Assembly (NCBI GenBank): GCA_019117525.1
Contig: DWZO01000082.1
Location: 1-20,672 of the forward strand
Reading direction: 5' to 3'
Source: Allocoprobacillus merdigallinarum
GTDB taxonomy: Bacteria; Bacillota_I; Bacilli_A; Erysipelotrichales; Coprobacillaceae
Length of the DNA stretch: 20,672 nucleotides
The notes below the pieces were generated by a model that ran no database searches, had not been told where the DNA came from, and saw only the letters and a list, made by a program, of their open reading frames with translations. Position numbers and translations under genes: made by a program. Shown piece after piece: positions 14,672-20,672 of the stretch (positions are counted from its first letter, which is position 1; every line of letters begins with the position of its first letter).

Positions 14672-15358
14672 ATGAAAAAAACAATGCGAGAAGCTTTTAT
14701 TGCTTCCATACCAGTCATGATGGGATATATTGTATTGGGGATGGCATTTGGTATGTTACTAGAAAGTGAAGGATATTCTTTTTTATATGCGTTAGCTATG
14801 AGTGTATTTATATATGCTGGAAGTATGCAGTTTGTCGCAATCAATCTTTTAACATCAGGGGCAACTGTTATTAATACAATAATTATGACACTATTGATTA
14901 ATGCCAGACATCTGGTTTATGGTCTATCCATGATTAAAAAGTTTGAAGATATGGGGAAACTCAAACCCTATATGATTTTTTCTTTGACTGATGAAACCTA
15001 CTCATTATTGGTCAGTGCTAAAACTCCAGAGGGATGCAGTCAAAAATATTATCTTTTTTTTATTTCTTTATTTGATCAATGTTATTGGATATTAGGAAGT
15101 TTAGCAGGAAGTATTATAGGCTCATTATTAACAATCAACACAACAGGTTTAGACTTTGCAATGACAGCTTTATTTATTGTGATTGTCTTAGATCAATATT
15201 TAACGACAGATAAACATCTTTATACATATATTGGTTTTGGAATCAGCATTGCCTGTTTAGTGATTTTTGGAAGTGAAGCTTTTATTATTCCTTCAATGAT
15301 TGGGATTATTTTAAGTTTGATTTATGTTTATCAAAAAGGAGGAAAGGAAAATGCATGA
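14672..15358 (+). CDS. azlC: AzlC family branched-chain amino acid exporter, large subunit
   Basis: This 228-aa polytopic membrane protein is the large subunit of the AzlCD (LIV-E) exporter, which exports branched-chain amino acids and analogues. Family-typical segments are REAFIASIPVMMGYIVLGMAFG at the N-terminus, YAGSMQFVA at about residues 49-57, and NARHLVYGLS at about residues 77-86, with seven or so hydrophobic helices. GAGGTGA precedes the ATG. The stop overlaps the azlD start by 8 nt, so the two subunits are translated together. Confidence 0.9.
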   Translation: MKKTMREAFIASIPVMMGYIVLGMAFGMLLESEGYSFLYALAMSVFIYAGSMQFVAINLLTSGATVINTIIMTLLINARHLVYGLSMIKKFEDMGKLKPYMIFSLTDETYSLLVSAKTPEGCSQKYYLFFISLFDQCYWILGSLAGSIIGSLLTINTTGLDFAMTALFIVIVLDQYLTTDKHLYTYIGFGISIACLVIFGSEAFIIPSMIGIILSLIYVYQKGGKENA

Positions 15359-15665
15359 AATCATATTGATTAGTGTTATGGCTTGTGTAACCTTTTTAAC
15401 CAGAGTTTTGCCTTTTTTCATCTTTAAAAATAAATCTTATCCCATTATTGAATATCTTGGAGATGTATTGCCTTATGCCATTATGGCAATGCTTGTCGTT
15501 TATTGTTTAAGAAGTGTTGAATTATTCAGTGGAAATCATGGAATATGTGAGATGATTGGGGTTGGGAGTGTTATTCTTTTACATCTTATAAAACGTAATA
15601 CATTATTATCTATTATTGGTGGAACTGTGATTTACATGTTATGTGTTCAAATTATTTTCATATAA
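15351..15665 (+). CDS. azlD: AzlD family branched-chain amino acid exporter, small subunit
   Basis: This 104-aa hydrophobic protein (about four transmembrane helices) is the small subunit of the AzlCD exporter. It has the typical start with ACVTFLTRVLPFFIF and a second segment LPYAIMAMLVVYCL. ATG 15351 is chosen over the upstream in-frame ATG at 15324 because AAAGGAGG (15336-15343) lies 7 nt before it and because AzlD proteins begin this way. It overlaps the last codons of azlC in a different frame. Confidence 0.9.
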   Translation: MHEIILISVMACVTFLTRVLPFFIFKNKSYPIIEYLGDVLPYAIMAMLVVYCLRSVELFSGNHGICEMIGVGSVILLHLIKRNTLLSIIGGTVIYMLCVQIIFI

Positions 15666-15672
15666 CATATGT

Positions 15673-15678
15673 TATAAT
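15673..15678 (+). promoter_or_regulatory. Extended -10 promoter of the SGNH gene
   Basis: TGTTATAAT (15670-15678) is a perfect extended -10. The -35 region is poor (TTCAAA at 15646-15651 is too far), as is common for TG-extended promoters. Confidence 0.5.
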
Positions 15679-15698
15679 GAAAATGAGGTGAAGATTGT

Positions 15699-16346
15699 AT
15701 GCGTCAAAATATGAAATTTGATACAAATATTTATCAGTTAAGGGAGTCTGTTTTAAAAAGAATGATACAGATTATTCAACAACAAAGATATATAGAAGAA
15801 AACAGTATTGTTTTTTATGGAGATTCCATCATTGAATATTATGATGTTGAACATATTTTTAGACATTTAGGACCAGTCTATAATTGTGGAATTGGTGGTA
15901 TAACATCTGATATGTTGCTTCATTTTGTCGATGAAGGGGTTATCAAATATCATCCAAGCCAAGTCTTTATTTTAGTAGGAACAAATGATTTAGGAAATAC
16001 AGTGATGGCAAGTCCAAGGGATATTGCTTTAAATATTAAAGAAATGGTAGAAATCATTCATTATAATTTACCAGAATGTCAAATTCATTTGTTGAGCCCA
16101 ATACCGTGTATTGAAAAGGTTCATGGTTATCAGGCTATGCATCAAGGTTTAAGAAGTCATGATATTTTACAGATGATCATGCAGGAATATAAACGTATGA
16201 TACCTTATGACTATGTTCACTTTATAGATATTTATCAGTCTTTATATCAAGATAATGTTTTAAGAGAAGATGTTTTTATTGATGGTTTACATATTAACGA
16301 AGATGGTTATGCTTTATTGACAGAAGCTATTTTCAATCAGTTATAA
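15699..16346 (+). CDS. SGNH/GDSL family hydrolase
   Basis: This 215-aa SGNH-fold esterase or lipase has no signal peptide, so it is probably cytosolic. The four conserved blocks are present: YGDSI with nucleophile S43, GIGG (oxyanion Gly), GTND with N96, and DGLH with D195 and H198. The fold is that of platelet-activating-factor acetylhydrolase-like or sialate O-acetylesterase-like enzymes. The substrate is unknown. GAGGTGA precedes the ATG. An alpha/beta hydrolase gene begins 15 nt after its stop, and the two probably form an operon. Confidence 0.87.
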   Translation: MRQNMKFDTNIYQLRESVLKRMIQIIQQQRYIEENSIVFYGDSIIEYYDVEHIFRHLGPVYNCGIGGITSDMLLHFVDEGVIKYHPSQVFILVGTNDLGNTVMASPRDIALNIKEMVEIIHYNLPECQIHLLSPIPCIEKVHGYQAMHQGLRSHDILQMIMQEYKRMIPYDYVHFIDIYQSLYQDNVLREDVFIDGLHINEDGYALLTEAIFNQL

Positions 16347-16361
16347 GGAGGGGATAAAGAC

Positions 16362-17096
16362 ATGCAAGAATATTATGAAATTAAGACAAAACAAGGAGTT
16401 ATGCGTGGATTCTTTCATAAACCTGATGTAGAGCAATATCCAGTATGTATTATTTTTCATGGCTTTACAGGTCAAAATACAGGAACAAAATTTTCTTATG
16501 TACAATTATCAAGAATGCTGGAAAAGCAAAATATTGGAACAATTCGTATGGATTTTTTAGGTAGTGGACAATCTGATTTAGATTTTAAAGATATGACTTT
16601 TCAAAATGAATTAGATTCAGCTATCAAAATATTAGAGGAAGTCAAGCAGATGGATTGTGTGACAGATATTTATTTGCTTGGTCATTCTATGGGTGGAGCT
16701 ATCGCAAGTGAGGTTGCTAAAATGTATCCTCAAGATATTTCTAAAATGTGTTTATGGGCACCTGCATTCAATCTTCCTGAAGCGATTGAATATTTAAAAG
16801 GGCATGTTGAAGAAGCTCCTTATTATGATCATAGTGGTTTTGAAATCTCTCATGAATTTGTTGAAGATATAACATCGAGAGATTTATATCAGGATTTAGA
16901 TACTTATCAAAATGATCTTATGATAATTCATGGAACTGAAGATACAACAGTTCCTTATGCGATATCTCAGAAATATTTAAAAGGTTTTGTCAATCCAGTT
17001 TTTCATCCAATAGAAGGTGCGACACACAATTATGATAATTTAGAACATATTCGTCAGGTGATTCAACTGACATATGATTTTTTCATACAGGGCTAA
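16362..17096 (+). CDS. Alpha/beta hydrolase, feruloyl/cinnamoyl esterase-like
   Basis: This 244-aa alpha/beta hydrolase has a complete triad: S109 in GHSMGG, D194 in GTEDTTVP, and H222 in GATHNYDN. The oxyanion region is HGFTGQN, and the segment MDFLGSGQSD is typical of the Est1E/LJ0536-type cinnamoyl (feruloyl) esterases; the insertion with YYDHSGFEIS would form the lid. It probably releases an acid from an ester of plant or microbial origin, but substrate class is inference. AAGGAGGGG lies upstream of the ATG. It is the last gene of the SGNH-hydrolase pair, and its stop codon lies in a terminator hairpin. Confidence 0.85.
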   Translation: MQEYYEIKTKQGVMRGFFHKPDVEQYPVCIIFHGFTGQNTGTKFSYVQLSRMLEKQNIGTIRMDFLGSGQSDLDFKDMTFQNELDSAIKILEEVKQMDCVTDIYLLGHSMGGAIASEVAKMYPQDISKMCLWAPAFNLPEAIEYLKGHVEEAPYYDHSGFEISHEFVEDITSRDLYQDLDTYQNDLMIIHGTEDTTVPYAISQKYLKGFVNPVFHPIEGATHNYDNLEHIRQVIQLTYDFFIQG

Positions 17097-17111
17097 ACTC
17101 CCTGTATTTTT
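17085..17111 (+). terminator. Terminator of the hydrolase pair
   Basis: The stem ATACAGGG (17085-17092) with its complement (17100-17107) is followed by a T run; the TAA stop codon of the gene lies in the loop. Confidence 0.8.
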
Positions 17112-17146
17112 CATGATAAATTCAATAAAGAGTCAAGCTTTTTGTA

Positions 17147-17174
17147 TTGTCTTTTCAATGAATTGTGTTATAAT
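17147..17174 (+). promoter_or_regulatory. Promoter of typA
   Basis: TTGTCT (17147-17152), a 16-bp spacer and TATAAT (17169-17174), with the extended -10 TG at 17166-17167. Confidence 0.55.
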
Positions 17175-17203
17175 CAAAAAGGCAAAAAGGAGGAGTGAAA
17201 AAC

Positions 17204-19027
17204 ATGAATAACATTAGAAATATAGCAATTATTGCTCACGTTGACCATGGAAAAACAACTCTTGTTGATCAGTTATTAAAATTATCTGGAACATTAAAGG
17301 ATAATGAACAGATTGCTGAAAGAGCAATGGATTCAAATGCCATTGAAAGAGAACGTGGAATTACTATTTTAGCAAAAAATACTGCTATTAATTATAAAGA
17401 TTATCGTATTAATATTATGGATACACCTGGTCATGCTGACTTTGGTGGTGAAGTAGAACGTATCATGAATATGGTTGATGGTGTTTTATTGGTTGTTGAT
17501 GCTTATGAAGGAACAATGCCACAAACACGTTTTGTATTAAAGAAGGCTCTAGAAGCTAAAGTGAAACCAATTGTTGTGATTAATAAAGTCGATCGTCCAG
17601 TTGTTCGTATTCATGAAGTCATGGATGAAGTTTTAGAATTATTTATGGAATTAGGTGCTGATGATAATCAGTTGGATTTCCCAACTGTCTTTGTTTCAGC
17701 TTTAATGGGAACATCAAGCTTAGATCCTGATATTGCAACTCAGGTTCCTAATATGGATTGTTTATTTGATATGATTATCAATGAAATTCCAGCTCCATTA
17801 GTAGATGAAGAAGGTGGATTACAGTTCCAGCCTGCTTTACTTGACTATAATGAATATGTAGGACGTATTGGTATTGGACGTATTCAAAGAGGAAAAGTTA
17901 AAGTTAATGAAACTGTTGTTTGTTTACGAGCAGATGGAACAAAAACACAATTTAGAGTTCAAAAATTATTTGGCTTTTTAGGATTACATAGAATTGAAAT
18001 TGAAGAAGCTAGTGCTGGGGACATTGTTGCTATTGCGGGACTTGCGGATATTGGTGTTGGTGAAACTGTCTGTACAATGGGACATGAAGAACCATTACCA
18101 TTATTACGTATTGATGAACCAACAATTCAAATGGTTTTTGGTACAAATACTTCACCATTTGCAGGTAAAGAAGGTAAGTTTGTTACAGCAAGTAAAGTAG
18201 AAGAAAGATTATTTAAAGAAACAAATAGAGATGTCTCTTTAAAGATTGAAAGAGTGCCAAATGCTGAAGAATGGATTGTTTCAGGACGTGGAGAATTACA
18301 TTTATCTATCTTAATTGAAAATATGCGTCGTGAAGGATTTGAATTACAGGTTTCTAAACCAAAAGTTATTATTAAAGAAATTGATGGTGTTAAATGTGAA
18401 CCTTATGAAGAAGTCTTTATTGAAGCACCAGATGAATGTATTGGAAGTATTATTGAATCTTTAGGATTTAGACGTGGAACATTAGAAAATATGGAATCTG
18501 ATAACGGTATGACAAAAGTGCATTATATCATTCCATCACGTGGTTTAATTGGATTCATGACAAACTTTTTAACAATGACAAAAGGATATGGAATTATCAA
18601 TCATTCATTCTTAGATTATCGTCCAATGGAAGGAGATACTGTTGGAGAAAGACAGTTAGGAGTTCTTGTTTCTATTGATACAGGACAAACAACAGCTTAT
18701 GCCCTTGGCGGTGTTGAAGATCGTGGAGTTATGTTTGTTGGTCCAGGTGTAGAAGTTTATGAAGGTATGATTGTGGGTGAACATAGCCGTGATAATGATT
18801 TGGTTGTCAATGTCACAAAAGGAAAACAATTAACAAATACACGTTCTTCTACAAAAGATTCAACTGTTGTTTTAAAGAAACCAAGAGTTTTCAACCTAGA
18901 AGCTTGTTTAGATTATATTAATGATGATGAACTTGTAGAAGTGACACCAAAGAATATTCGTTTAAGAAAACGTTTATTAACTGAAAATGAAAGAAGAAAA
19001 GCTTATACGAAAAAAATGAATGGATAA
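17204..19027 (+). CDS. typA: Ribosome-associated GTPase TypA/BipA
   Basis: This 607-aa translational GTPase of the EF-G family acts on ribosome assembly and stress adaptation. G1 is AHVDHGKTT (residues 11-19), the effector region RGITI follows, G3 is DTPGH (73-77) and G4 is NKVD (127-130). Domains II, III and V and the BipA-specific C-terminus (KGKQLTNTRSSTKDSTV...) are complete. ATG 17204 is favoured over the in-frame GTG at 17195 because AAGGAGG (17187-17193) is 10 nt from the ATG but only one nt from the GTG. It is a single-gene unit. Confidence 0.96.
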   Translation: MNNIRNIAIIAHVDHGKTTLVDQLLKLSGTLKDNEQIAERAMDSNAIERERGITILAKNTAINYKDYRINIMDTPGHADFGGEVERIMNMVDGVLLVVDAYEGTMPQTRFVLKKALEAKVKPIVVINKVDRPVVRIHEVMDEVLELFMELGADDNQLDFPTVFVSALMGTSSLDPDIATQVPNMDCLFDMIINEIPAPLVDEEGGLQFQPALLDYNEYVGRIGIGRIQRGKVKVNETVVCLRADGTKTQFRVQKLFGFLGLHRIEIEEASAGDIVAIAGLADIGVGETVCTMGHEEPLPLLRIDEPTIQMVFGTNTSPFAGKEGKFVTASKVEERLFKETNRDVSLKIERVPNAEEWIVSGRGELHLSILIENMRREGFELQVSKPKVIIKEIDGVKCEPYEEVFIEAPDECIGSIIESLGFRRGTLENMESDNGMTKVHYIIPSRGLIGFMTNFLTMTKGYGIINHSFLDYRPMEGDTVGERQLGVLVSIDTGQTTAYALGGVEDRGVMFVGPGVEVYEGMIVGEHSRDNDLVVNVTKGKQLTNTRSSTKDSTVVLKKPRVFNLEACLDYINDDELVEVTPKNIRLRKRLLTENERRKAYTKKMNG

Positions 19028-19030
19028 TGA

Positions 19031-19070
19031 AAGGGTTCTTACTTGAATGGACAAGTAAGAATCTTTTTTC
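19031..19070 (+). terminator. Terminator of typA
   Basis: A 15-bp stem with G-U pairs (19031-19045 with 19052-19066, loop AATGGA) is followed by T6. Confidence 0.85.
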
Positions 19071-19297
19071 ATGTAAAATAAAAGAGAAAAATTGTGATAT
19101 AGTAGTTGAAAACATGGCTGATAAGGTAAATTGTTAAAGGGATTGATCAAGATTTATCAATCAAAGAAATGATAAATCCGATTATTTTAAAGATTAGATA
19201 AATTGATAAAATATGTTTTTTGTATTAAAAATTTGATAATATTTTTGAGAATATGATATAAAAAATATGAGAAAATCATAAAAAATTCAATAAAAAT
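19071..19297. other. AT-rich gap between typA and the DUF6465 gene
   Basis: This stretch is part of a 373-nt gene-free gap. It is extremely AT-rich and I see no gene. One hairpin, GATTGAT (19141-19147) / ATCAATC (19156-19162), could be part of a leader or an alternative structure with GGATT/AATCC (19140-19144 / 19175-19179). Poly-A/T tracts dominate the rest and could bend DNA upstream of the promoters. Confidence 0.5.
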
Positions 19298-19326
19298 TTG
19301 AGTATTTCTTAAAAAAGTGGTATATT
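19298..19326 (+). promoter_or_regulatory. Upstream promoter P1 of the DUF6465 gene
   Basis: TTGAGT (19298-19303), a 17-bp spacer and TATATT (19321-19326). Confidence 0.45.
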
Positions 19327-19350
19327 GTTGGAGGTAAATGAAGTAATTTA

Positions 19351-19379
19351 TTGCAATGTAAAACGCTTTCATTTATAAT
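19351..19379 (+). promoter_or_regulatory. Promoter P2 of the DUF6465 gene with cre-like operator in the spacer
   Basis: TTGCAA (19351-19356), a 17-bp spacer and TATAAT (19374-19379). The spacer is filled by ATGTAAAACGCTTTCAT (19356-19372), a near-palindrome that resembles catabolite-responsive (CcpA) or LacI-family operators (AAANCGNTTT core), though one half is one base longer than consensus. Such a site would block RNA polymerase directly and would also roadblock P1. Confidence 0.5.
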
Positions 19380-19400
19380 ATGAATTAAGGAGGGGACGCA

Positions 19401-19619
19401 GTGAAAATTAAATTACAAGTACAATTTCATAATAAAAATGTTGAAACAACATCTATTGAGAAGTTAGTAAAAGAGGATGTTAAATCAAAAGGTGTTAAAA
19501 TGACAACTATTGATACATTAGAGGTTTATTATAAACCAGAAGATTCTTCTGTATATTATGTTGCGACAACAAAAACTGGTGAAGTCGTTGGAAATGACCA
19601 ACCATTATACATCGGTTAA
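19401..19619 (+). CDS. DUF6465-like small protein
   Basis: This 72-aa soluble protein (LQVQFHNKNVETTSIEKLVKEDVKSKG..., then LEVYYKPEDSSVYYVATTKTGEVVG) resembles DUF6465 family proteins of gut Firmicutes, which have an alpha/beta pattern with the LYVKPEE-VYYV motif and no known role. A GTG start is used: AAGGAGGGG lies right before it and no ATG fits. The short length and strong ribosome site suggest an abundant protein. Two promoters and a sugar-type operator lie upstream, pointing to carbon-dependent expression. Confidence 0.7.
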   Translation: MKIKLQVQFHNKNVETTSIEKLVKEDVKSKGVKMTTIDTLEVYYKPEDSSVYYVATTKTGEVVGNDQPLYIG

Positions 19620-19643
19620 TCTTAATATTACAAACATATACCC

Positions 19644-19685
19644 AAATAAAGAGGCTAAACGTTATACGTTATAGCCTCTTTATTT
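19644..19685. terminator. Bidirectional terminator
   Basis: A 14-bp perfect stem (19644-19657 with 19672-19685) continues into an inner AACG/CGTT hairpin with one bulged A. A and T flanks allow use in both directions, for the DUF6465 gene and the minus-strand nitroreductase gene. Confidence 0.85.
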
Positions 19686-19696
19686 AAGATCAATGA

Positions 19697-20236
19697 TTAT
19701 CTAACGATATGAATTCGACTTTCTTTCTTTTCTTTTGTAGCACCTTCTTGATTGACGTATCCAATAGCTGCACAACCAACAACTTGATGATTAGGAGGAA
19801 TACCAAGTTTATTTAAGACATTTCTCACTTCATCAACATTTTGTGTATCACGTAATTGATTAATCCAGCATGATCCGATATTTAAGCTTGCTGCGGCTAA
19901 AAAGATATTTTCTAATATACAGCTTCCATCTTCTACTCGTCTTGAATCATATTCAGGACCACTGACGATACATAAGACAGGAGCATGATAAGAAAAATGA
20001 TAAGAATCAGGTTTCTTTTCACCACGTTCTTCACTTACTTTTTTAATAGCATTCGTTAATTCATCAATATAAGCCAAATTGGTAATGGCATAGATTTCAC
20101 ATAATTGTCTATTCATAGCACTAGGGGCTTGAATTCCAGCTTTTAAAATAGCTTGAAGTTCTTCTTCTTTAATCATTTGATTTTGATAACTGCGGCAACT
20201 TTTTCTTTTTGCGATTGTTTGTAATGTTTCATTCAT
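19697..20236 (-). CDS. Nitroreductase family flavoprotein
   Basis: This 179-aa FMN-binding oxidoreductase belongs to the nitroreductase family, which reduces nitro groups, quinones or related compounds with NAD(P)H. The N-terminal FMN-phosphate motif is KRKSCRSYQ (residues 10-18), followed by QAPSAMNRQ (residues 36-44) and, near the C-terminus, GCAAIGY. The middle IGSCWI segment is typical. The natural substrate is unknown. AGAGGTGAT precedes the ATG on the minus strand. Divergent from the lipoprotein gene; the gap has an 18-bp dyad over the -35 box. Confidence 0.87.
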   Translation of the reverse strand: MNETLQTIAKRKSCRSYQNQMIKEEELQAILKAGIQAPSAMNRQLCEIYAITNLAYIDELTNAIKKVSEERGEKKPDSYHFSYHAPVLCIVSGPEYDSRRVEDGSCILENIFLAAASLNIGSCWINQLRDTQNVDEVRNVLNKLGIPPNHQVVGCAAIGYVNQEGATKEKKESRIHIVR

Positions 20237-20258
20237 TTCATATCACCTCTTGTTTTCT

Positions 20259-20286
20259 ATTATAGTCTGATTGTTTGAAAAAACAA
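20259..20286 (-). promoter_or_regulatory. Promoter of the nitroreductase gene
   Basis: On the minus strand TTGTTT (20286-20281), a 16-bp spacer and TATAAT (20264-20259). Confidence 0.5.
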
Positions 20287-20287
20287 T
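20270..20287. promoter_or_regulatory. Dyad operator candidate, ATTGTTT-N4-AAACAAT
   Basis: A perfect 18-bp dyad with a GAAA centre covers the -35 box of the nitroreductase promoter. It looks like Rex- or TetR-type operators in size but matches no consensus exactly. Confidence 0.4.
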
Positions 20288-20308
20288 GCTAAAAAGTGTA
20301 TTTTATGG

Positions 20309-20314
20309 TATACT
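20309..20314 (+). promoter_or_regulatory. Extended -10 of the lipoprotein gene
   Basis: TGGTATACT (20306-20314) gives a TG-extended TATACT about 27 nt before the ATG. No good -35 box is at the right distance. Confidence 0.45.
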
Positions 20315-20340
20315 AGGGGCAACTAAAGGAGGATTGAACG

Positions 20341-20672
20341 ATGAAAAAAATATTCGTTGGGCTCATAACACTTTTATTATTGGTGGGGTGTAGTCAAAAT
20401 CAAAAGCTAAACTACTTTATGTTAACAAATGATAAAGAATTAAGTGCTTTATATAATTCTGAAGGTAAACAAATAACAGAATATCAATACCAATCATTTG
20501 AACGTGTTGGGAACTTAGGATATATTGTCACTAATAGTCAAAAACAAGTGGGATTGATTTCATTGGATGGTGATGAAATGATCCCAATGGGGGAATATGA
20601 AACGCTAGAAAGTGTAGATCAGATGTTTTTTGCGACTAAAAAAGAAGAAAAGAAAAAAGATGATCAAAAACA
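20341..20672 (+). CDS. Lipoprotein with WG-repeat-like segment (partial, runs off the window)
   Basis: The ATG at 20341 has AAAGGAGG upstream. The N-terminus is a clear lipoprotein signal: MKK, a hydrophobic stretch, and a lipobox LVGC with Cys17, so the protein is anchored outside the membrane. After Cys the sequence is polar. The segment YIVTNSQKQVGLISLDG..MIPMGEYE looks like a WG/KWG-type repeat, and a Lys/Glu-rich stretch begins near the end of the window. About 110 residues are visible and the frame is open at the last base. The function is unknown. Confidence 0.8.
   Translation, partial: MKKIFVGLITLLLLVGCSQNQKLNYFMLTNDKELSALYNSEGKQITEYQYQSFERVGNLGYIVTNSQKQVGLISLDGDEMIPMGEYETLESVDQMFFATKKEEKKKDDQK

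Noticed and set aside
19187..19372. 61-codon minus-strand frame in the AT-rich gap
   Set aside because: It is low-complexity, covers both promoters and the operator of the DUF6465 gene, and has no ribosome site.
1..20672. CRISPR array, tRNA, rRNA or known riboswitch
   Set aside because: Reading the gaps on both strands showed no regularly spaced repeats and no cloverleaf, rRNA or familiar riboswitch core; only hairpins and terminators were seen.

Overview
This window is a low-G+C chromosomal segment from a Firmicutes-type (Bacillota) bacterium. AAGGAGG-type ribosome sites, TATAAT promoters, short stem-loop/T-run terminators, A/T-ending codons and the linkage DUF2232 protein - GdpP - bL9 - DnaB all support this. 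The mix of genes (TreR/TreC remnants, DUF6465, AzlCD, many HAD/GNAT/NUDIX proteins) suggests a gut Erysipelotrichia-like organism, but that placement is inference. No rRNA, tRNA, CRISPR array, prophage or recognisable defence island was seen, and I found no clear new multi-gene system. The interest lies in broken genes and in small regulatory structures.

Positions 1-1263 hold a decayed insertion. A TnpB gene without its N-terminal half, but with its RuvC and zinc-ribbon motifs intact, is followed by an omega-RNA-like right end that sits in a flavodoxin/FMN-reductase gene, of which only the C-terminal third remains. Positions 1298-2550 are a NUDIX/HAD hydrolase pair. Positions 2564-7374 are the conserved DUF2232-gdpP-rplI-dnaB operon (c-di-AMP turnover, ribosomal protein, replicative helicase) with its own promoter and terminator.

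Positions 7408-11425 are an accessory patchwork: a GNAT acetyltransferase coupled to a small unknown protein; a convergent SDR oxidoreductase divergently paired with a LysR regulator; a DUF3592 membrane protein; a second GNAT gene with an in-frame TGA exactly where its relative in this window has Trp; and a small membrane zinc-ribbon protein. Positions 11654-12736 carry thymidine kinase and a pyrimidine-dimer-glycosylase-like small protein, each next to compact RNA-like hairpins.

Positions 12905-14476 hold a HAD phosphatase followed by a treR-treC scar: the DNA-binding start of the trehalose repressor is joined to the C-terminal half of trehalose-6-phosphate hydrolase. Positions 14672-15665 are azlC/azlD (branched-chain amino acid export). 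Next come an SGNH esterase, an alpha/beta hydrolase and the ribosome-associated GTPase TypA/BipA. The right end has a DUF6465 small protein with tandem promoters and a CcpA/LacI-type operator in a promoter spacer, then a nitroreductase and a divergent lipoprotein that runs off the window.
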